This document shows, piece by piece, positions 55,721-64,000 of a stretch of DNA of 64,000 nucleotides; within the stretch, counting starts at the first letter, position 1; each line of letters starts with the position of its first letter. A program made the position numbers and the translations under genes. The notes under the pieces were generated by a model, which was given only the letters and a program-made list of their open reading frames with translations, did no database searches and was not told where the DNA came from. Source of the stretch: AWTP1-13 sp963814055 (GTDB taxonomy: Bacteria > Pseudomonadota > Alphaproteobacteria > Rhizobiales > Hyphomicrobiaceae); assembly GCA_963814055.1 (NCBI GenBank), contig CAWFBJ010000025.1, positions 279,461-343,460 of the forward strand. Direction: 5' to 3'.

Positions 55721-56554
55721 ATGATGTTCGAGCCAAGCCGCACCATCCGCAGGGCCCGGCTGACGACCATCGCGTTGGCCACGGCCGCTTTCATCACGCT
55801 ATCCGACAGCGCCCTGGCCCAGCGGGCCGATAGACCGCTGCTGGATGTGCCGTATGTCCCGACACCGCCTGAAATCGTGGACCGGATGCTGGAGATGGCC
55901 TCCGTGCGAGGCGACGATTTCGTCATTGATCTTGGCTCCGGCGACGGCCGCATCGCGATCGCCGCAGCAAAGAGAGGCGCGCGTGCGCTCGGCATCGACA
56001 TCGATCCCGAGCGGGTTCTGGAAGCCCAGGACAACGCCAGGAAGGCCAAGGTCCAGGACAAGGCGACGTTTCGGCGCCAGAACCTGTTCGATACCAAGAT
56101 CGGCGATGCAACTGTCCTCACCATGTATCTGCTGACCAAGGTCAACCTGGACCTGCGGCCCCGCATCCTGGAAGAACTCAAGCCTGGCACGCGCGTCGTC
56201 TCGCACTCCTTCGACATGGGGAACTGGAAACCCGACATTCACGCCGAGATCGAACACAGGCAGGTCTTCATGTGGATCGTGCCGGCCAAGGCGGCGGGCC
56301 GCTGGCAGGGCTGGGCCGGCGCCGAAAGCTTCGGCCTGGACCTGCAGCAGGAGTATCAGCACCTCAAGGGCAGTGTGGAGATCGGCGGCAGGACCGTCGC
56401 AGTGCGCGAGGGCTGGCTGCGCGGGGCCGAGATGCACCTGATCCTGTCCGACGGAAGAAAGCTCCAAGGTCGCGTCGATGGTGATCGCATCAACTCCTTG
56501 CCCGCCCCTGGCAACAAAGCCGCCGCAAGCTGGCATTTGAGCCGGACGCCGTAG
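55721..56554 (+). CDS. Exported SAM-dependent methyltransferase-fold protein
   Basis: The 277-residue protein has a predicted signal peptide (ARLTTIALATAAFITLSDSALAQ) and then a class I methyltransferase core: YVPTPPEIVDRMLEMA, DDFVIDLGSGDGRIAIAAA (SAM loop), ALGIDIDPERVLEAQDNA and VLTMYLLTKVNLDLRPRI. The last 90 residues form a small beta-rich part (LQGRVDGDRI). Similar exported methyltransferases are found in many proteobacteria; how SAM would be supplied outside the cytoplasm is unclear, and the leader might instead be a membrane anchor. The ATG at 55721 is chosen over one 30 bp upstream because the hydrophobic leader follows directly. Confidence 0.8.
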   Translation: MMFEPSRTIRRARLTTIALATAAFITLSDSALAQRADRPLLDVPYVPTPPEIVDRMLEMASVRGDDFVIDLGSGDGRIAIAAAKRGARALGIDIDPERVLEAQDNARKAKVQDKATFRRQNLFDTKIGDATVLTMYLLTKVNLDLRPRILEELKPGTRVVSHSFDMGNWKPDIHAEIEHRQVFMWIVPAKAAGRWQGWAGAESFGLDLQQEYQHLKGSVEIGGRTVAVREGWLRGAEMHLILSDGRKLQGRVDGDRINSLPAPGNKAAASWHLSRTP

Positions 56555-56597
56555 GACGTCGGCAAGGCGCTAATCCCCCGCCTTGCCCTGCGCCGCG

Positions 56598-57968
56598 TCA
56601 GCTTCTCTCCGCGGAGGATCCCGTCGCACTTCCGGCCGGCGCTTGTCCGCGCCAAGTGGCAAACACCACGAGGCCAGCGAGCATGGTCAGCACGCTGGCG
56701 AGCGACTGCATGGGCCTTTGGGTGAGCAGATAGTACATCATGAAGCCGGTGACCAAGAGGAAGACAATGGGCGTCAGCGGATAGCCCCAGACCCGGTAGG
56801 GACGCTTCAGCCCCGGCTGCGTATAGCGGAGCACGATGACGCCCAGCACGGCCAGAAAGGTGCAGAAGGTCAAGCTGAACTGAATGTAGTCGATGACCGC
56901 TTCGAAGCTTTGCGTGAAAAGCAGCAGCGTCACCACGGCCAACTGAACAAGAATTGCAGTGGCTGGAACGCCGGCTTTCGTCGTGCGCGAGAAGAAGCGC
57001 AGCGCCGGGATGTCCTCGCCAATCACCATTGTCACCCGCGGCCCGATCCAGACCATGGCGCTGACCGCCGATACCAGGCCAATACAGATCAGCGCGGCAA
57101 CAACCCGGCCGCCGGCATCGCCGAAGATATGCGTGCCAGCGATCTGCGCCACGTTGATCTGGCCGGCCATTTTTTCCATGGGGGTGGTGTAAAGGAAGAC
57201 GGCGTTCAATCCGACGTAGAGCACAAGCACGGTCAGGGTCGCAGCGAGAAGCGAGCGCGGAAGGCTTTTCTCGGGATCGCGCACCTCGTTGATGATGTAG
57301 GTGGCGGCGTTCCAGCCCGAGTAGGAGTACATGACGAAGACGAGGCTGATCGCGAACGGTGCGCTGAAGATGTAGGTGAGGTCCTGCGCGGACGGCACGA
57401 ACGAGATGGGTTGCGGGCTGCCGAAGGCAAAGCCGGCGATGATGAACGCCGCGATCAACACCACCTTGATGGCCGTCGAGACGTTCTGGAACATGCTGCT
57501 CTGCCGGACCCCGCTCAGATGCACGAGGGACACGATCCAGGCCAAGGCGAGGCCAAGTATCAACGGGGGTGATCCGGGAAATACCCCCTCGAAGTAAGTT
57601 CCAAAAGCCATGGCCGCCACAGCGATGGGGGCAGCGAAACCCACGGTTGCAGACACCCAGCCCGCCAGAAATCCGACCGCGGGATGGTAGATGCGCGACA
57701 GGAAATTGTACTCGCCGCCTGACCGCGGCAGTGCTGCTGCCAGTTCGGCATAGGCGAGCGCCCCGCAAAGTGCGGTGATGCCGCCCACGATCCAGAGAGC
57801 GAGCAGCGCAAAAGCCGACGGGATGCCCCTGACCTGGAAACCGAGGCTCGTGAAGACGCCGATGCCGATCATGTCGGCGACGGCGATCGCCGTCGCCGTA
57901 ACGGTCGATACCCTGGCGATATTGACGGCGCGTTGCTCAGGAGGCGTGGTGCTGCTCTGGTCTGGCAT
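56598..57968 (-). CDS. APC superfamily amino acid permease
   Basis: The 456-residue protein has about 12 membrane helices and the amino acid-polyamine-organocation start: VADMIGIGVFTSLGFQ with the helix 1 Gly-x-Gly-Ile-F substrate site, then AYAELAAALPRSGGEYNFLSR in helix 3 and its loop. YSYSGWNAATYIINEVRDPEK marks helix 6 and after. It resembles LAT/eukaryotic-type and YhdG-like carriers. The substrate is uncertain. The ATG at 57968 is preferred to a TTG six codons upstream. It converges with the exported methyltransferase gene. Confidence 0.9.
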   Translation of the reverse strand: MPDQSSTTPPEQRAVNIARVSTVTATAIAVADMIGIGVFTSLGFQVRGIPSAFALLALWIVGGITALCGALAYAELAAALPRSGGEYNFLSRIYHPAVGFLAGWVSATVGFAAPIAVAAMAFGTYFEGVFPGSPPLILGLALAWIVSLVHLSGVRQSSMFQNVSTAIKVVLIAAFIIAGFAFGSPQPISFVPSAQDLTYIFSAPFAISLVFVMYSYSGWNAATYIINEVRDPEKSLPRSLLAATLTVLVLYVGLNAVFLYTTPMEKMAGQINVAQIAGTHIFGDAGGRVVAALICIGLVSAVSAMVWIGPRVTMVIGEDIPALRFFSRTTKAGVPATAILVQLAVVTLLLFTQSFEAVIDYIQFSLTFCTFLAVLGVIVLRYTQPGLKRPYRVWGYPLTPIVFLLVTGFMMYYLLTQRPMQSLASVLTMLAGLVVFATWRGQAPAGSATGSSAERS

Positions 57969-58048
57969 CGTCACAATCGCTCGCAATGCTCCATTCGTTG
58001 CCTATCAGCTCGCAGCTCCGCCAACAATGCTGTTTCGCGCCAGGAGCC

Positions 58049-58958
58049 TCAACGGTCCTGACCCGGCTGTCCTTGCGCCAGGTCCAGCACCTCGATGCTG
58101 CCGGCAGCCGAAAGATCGATGACGGGGGCGGCGCGGTGTTGATCGATCCAACCGCGCATGCGCACGTGACGTCCTTCCAAGGCTTTGGCGTCGCTGGCGG
58201 ATGCTCCTAGCAAGCCGCGGTCAGCGTTCTCCAGCGAGACCGAGAATGCCTGTCGCCAGTTGCGATCGAAGTTCAGGTGGATGACGCCGCGCACGAACGC
58301 CACCCGCGCGATCCGGCCCTCGACGATCTGGAACGTGGTCCGGTAGGCGAGCAACTCGGCGGGCCTGTCGGCCTGCCGTACCTGGTAGGCGGCTTCCGCC
58401 CAGAGGCCGCGATGCATCGCGCGCGCCGCATGCTCAGCGGCGAGAAGCTCATTGGCGCACGCGCGGTGGCCGGCGACCGTGATGGCGCGGGCCAACCCCT
58501 GGGCCAGCATGTGGCCCTGCAGCCAGCGCCGCTGGTCACCCTCGATCAGGTAGACCTGGGCCTGCAGGCGTCCGTAGCGATCCAGACGCTCGCCATCAAA
58601 CCAGAGCTCGACCGACTTGCCGATAACGAGCCGCTTGCAGGCCTTCTCGCGTCTTGGCTTCCCACGACCAGGTGCCCGGCTCCGCGCCAACGTCCATGTG
58701 CGCGCGGGGCCAGAGCTCCGATCAGCCGCAGCTCGCGCTGCCGTCGTCGAGCCCGACGGTCTCGCCATCGATGATCCGGACAACAGTGCGAGCGGGGCCA
58801 GGCGAGAGGCCGGCGCAGACGCGTGCAGCAGGCTCCGATGCATCGGCCGCAGCAGCCGACAAGGGCAGCAGCCCCGCGCATGCAGATAGCACAAGACAGA
58901 ACACGCGGAAGGCCAAGGAACACATGAGCTGCCACGTCTCGTCGCCGAAGGCAGTCAT
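58049..58958 (-). CDS. Exported thermonuclease (SNase-fold) protein (frameshifted in this sequence)
   Basis: Joined over three shifts the product is about 300 residues: signal peptide (FRVFCLVLSACAGLLPLSAAAA), then the staphylococcal-nuclease-like barrel with TVVRIIDGETVGLDDGS, ELRLIGALAPR, ACKRLVIGKSVELWF, DRYGRLQAQVYL and LQGHMLAQGLARA. A C-terminal region of about 110 residues (from about 58380 down) has an OB-like look and ends DLSAAGSIEVLDLA. Shifts lie near 58725-58735, 58705 and 58645; the last two are cured by removing one G. Several catalytic positions of the nuclease are not clearly kept, so activity is uncertain. The start at 58958 or 58925 is open. Confidence 0.75.
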
Positions 58959-58990
58959 GATAGAGGGCTGTCACGCGATCAGCGCGCGAA

Positions 58991-59021
58991 AAGCAAAAGG
59001 CCCCCGCTATGAACGGAGGCC
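58991..59021 (-). terminator. rRNA operon terminator
   Basis: On the minus strand GGCCTCCG and CGGGGGCC pair (one G-T) around TTCATAG, followed by TTTTGCTTTT. It lies about 50 bp beyond the end of 5S rRNA. No tRNA-fMet gene lies between, unlike in many rhizobial operons. Confidence 0.85.
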
Positions 59022-59072
59022 TGGCTCAAAAAGTTTGTAAAGAAGGGATCTCGATGCATACCTCACCCTTTG

Positions 59073-59193
59073 GCAGACCTGGCAACGACCTACTCTCCCG
59101 CGTCTTAAGACGAAGTACCATCGGCGCTGGGGCGTTTCACGGCCGAGTTCGGAATGGGATCGGGTGCAGCCACCCCGCGATAATCACCAGGTC
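59073..59193 (-). rRNA. rrf: 5S ribosomal RNA
   Basis: The minus strand starts GACCTGGTGATTATCGCGGG and ends with GTTGCCAGGTCTGCC, whose ends pair. Inner sequences CCCGATCCCATTCCGAACTC and GGGAGAGTAGGTCG are the conserved 5S segments. Length is about 121 bases; the ends are set by pairing and may be off by a few bases. Confidence 0.93.
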
Positions 59194-59369
59194 AGCAAAA
59201 GGGTGAAGCAACTGGTCTTTGGATTCTACAGGCGAATTCTAACCGCCCATCATGAGCACACACCGCGGTGCGTGCCGGCACTGACTGAGCAAAGCAGGGC
59301 TTCACTCAAGGCCACCCTTCGGCCGGCTCGCGCGTTGCCGCACAAGCTCAAAGCCATAGGGCCAGATGA

Positions 59370-59387
59370 GCATTGCTAAATGAGAGC

Positions 59388-59394
<7 letters not shown>
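59370..59394 (-). other. 23S processing stem, 3' half
   Basis: GCATTGCTAAATGAGAGCG and the following ATCAAG complement 62198-62221 over 24 positions with one extra A. Together they form the long stem that brings the ends of pre-23S rRNA together for RNase III cutting. Confidence 0.8.
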
Positions 59395-62197
<2,803 letters not shown>

Positions 62198-62204
<7 letters not shown>

Positions 62205-62221
62205 GCTCTCATTAGCAATGC
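62198..62221 (-). other. 23S processing stem, 5' half
   Basis: CTTGATCGCTCTCATTAGC and the following AATGC complement 59370-59394. The stem spans the mature 5' end of 23S. Confidence 0.8.
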
Positions 62222-62574
62222 CCACCTGAGAAAGCCGGATAGTCCCTCGCGCTTTGGAGGCGCGAGCTCTTATCCTGCTCCTTCTCGGCATGGTGAACAC
62301 CGCCTATAGAAAGACCAGTTGCATCGAGATAAACCCAATCTGGAGCGTGCGGTAAGCGCACTCCGATCCAAACAGCACCAATGCCTCATGCCCGGCTTGC
62401 GCCAGGCCCTCGCGGCATCGATGCCTGCGGACGACCTGAACAGAATTGGTAGAGCTGTTCAGCGTCTCAGGCGTATCCCTTCTTCACGATGTCAAGCAAA
62501 CCGCTGCGTATACGCAGCGGAACTGGTACTCTTCGACGTTTGGACGTTCATCGCGCGCGATGCGCGCCGCGGTC
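62222..62574. other. 16S-23S spacer, part between tRNA-Ala and 23S
   Basis: About 350 bp of spacer RNA. No gene is supported. It should hold antitermination (boxA-like) signals, but none was identified with confidence. Confidence 0.5.
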
Positions 62575-62650
62575 TGGTGGAGCCAGACGGGATCGAACCG
62601 ACGACCTCCTGCTTGCAAAGCAGGCGCTCTCCCAACTGAGCTATGGCCCC
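62575..62650 (-). tRNA. tRNA-Ala (anticodon TGC)
   Basis: The minus strand reads GGGGCCATAGCTCAGTTGGG at the 5' end, with the anticodon loop CTTTGCAAG (TGC), the T-arm GGTTCGATCC and an encoded CCA end, 76 bases. It is in the usual place between tRNA-Ile and 23S rRNA. Confidence 0.97.
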
Positions 62651-62721
62651 GTCTCGACCCTGCGGCCACCTTCCAGGCCACTTCAGGCGATCTCGCGAGA
62701 GATCCAGCCACCCGTGAGCAT

Positions 62722-62798
62722 TGGTGGGCCTGGAAAGATTTGAACTTTCGACCTCACGCTTATCAAGCGCGCGCTCTAACCAACTGAGCTACAGGCCC
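62722..62798 (-). tRNA. tRNA-Ile (anticodon GAT)
   Basis: The minus strand reads GGGCCTGTAGCTCAGTTGGT at the 5' end, anticodon loop CTTGATAAG (GAT), T-arm AGTTCAAATCT and encoded CCA, 77 bases. It is the first spacer tRNA after 16S. Confidence 0.97.
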
Positions 62799-62949
62799 GG
62801 TAAACGCGGCGGACGTCCAAACGAAGAAAGAGAAACGAAGGCGGCGGTGTCCCGCAAATGGAGCCGGAAGCTGGCGCTTCATCGACTCCGTGTGTTTCTA
62901 AGCATCGGGAAAGAGCGAAACCGAGATGGTTTCGCCTCGTACTCCTGGC

Positions 62950-64000
<1,051 letters not shown>

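Noticed and set aside
54553..56238. A long minus-strand frame across carD and the exported methyltransferase
   Set aside because: It spans two good plus-strand genes and a terminator, and has no family features.
59022..59072. tRNA-fMet after 5S rRNA
   Set aside because: The 50 bp between 5S and the terminator are too short and show no tRNA features.

Overview
The window is 64 kb of GC-rich DNA from an alphaproteobacterium, most likely a member of the Hyphomicrobiales (rhizobiales). Support comes from an rRNA operon ordered 16S, tRNA-Ile, tRNA-Ala, 23S, 5S; a 23S with an extended helix 9; candidate CtrA boxes; CobS/CobT cobaltochelatase; CarD; and gene neighbourhoods typical of that order (aroK-aroB with xerD and accA, comF-nitrilase-DUF1178, a J-domain protein next to cobS-cobT, helicase-S4-fdxA-carD). 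The genus cannot be fixed from the sequence alone.

Layout. 1-1.2 kb: 5' end of a methionine aminopeptidase gene and two tiny Lys/Arg-rich proteins. 1.2-9.6 kb: VOC protein, sdhB, a NodU-type carbamoyltransferase, a very long secA, argJ. 10-19.6 kb: an MHS transporter, mutT, a lone Flp pilin, an acetyltransferase, a DUF1772 membrane protein bracketed by a 44-bp inverted repeat, an NDUFAF5-like methyltransferase, comF, nitrilase, DUF1178, DUF4337. 19.8-27.8 kb: a minus-strand catabolic cassette under a MarR regulator (dimethylglycine dehydrogenase-like flavoprotein with a GcvT module, feruloyl-CoA synthase-like ligase, thiolase, thioesterase, MetE-like methyltransferase). 27.9-33.8 kb: a fluoride channel gene, then pqqABCDE followed by a PQQ-dependent sorbosone-type dehydrogenase and a dihaem cytochrome c, so cofactor, enzyme and electron acceptor lie together. 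33.9-36.9 kb: three tandem YafK-type L,D-transpeptidases behind a CtrA-like box. 37-43.4 kb: accA, xerD, a large exported protein, a 47-residue membrane protein, aroK, aroB, bolA. 43.5-49 kb: J-domain protein, cobS, cobT, a Tat-exported phytase-like esterase, an acetyltransferase, rpmB. 49-58.9 kb: DUF3108 protein, Suv3-like helicase, S4 protein, fdxA, carD with a long histone-H1-like tail, an exported SAM methyltransferase, an APC permease, an exported nuclease. 59-64 kb: the rRNA operon on the minus strand, cut in 16S at the window end.

Seven genes, including essential secA, are broken by frameshifts. Most are cured by removing one base at a CG step, so they look like a systematic sequence error. 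They are annotated here as single genes with the shift sites given. The most unusual items are the roughly 170-residue insertion in the second nucleotide-binding domain of SecA, the MarR-controlled CoA-ligase/demethylase cassette, the three L,D-transpeptidases with a CtrA box, the CarD tail with a perfect 16-bp palindrome just upstream, and the codon-usage mosaic inside fdxA.
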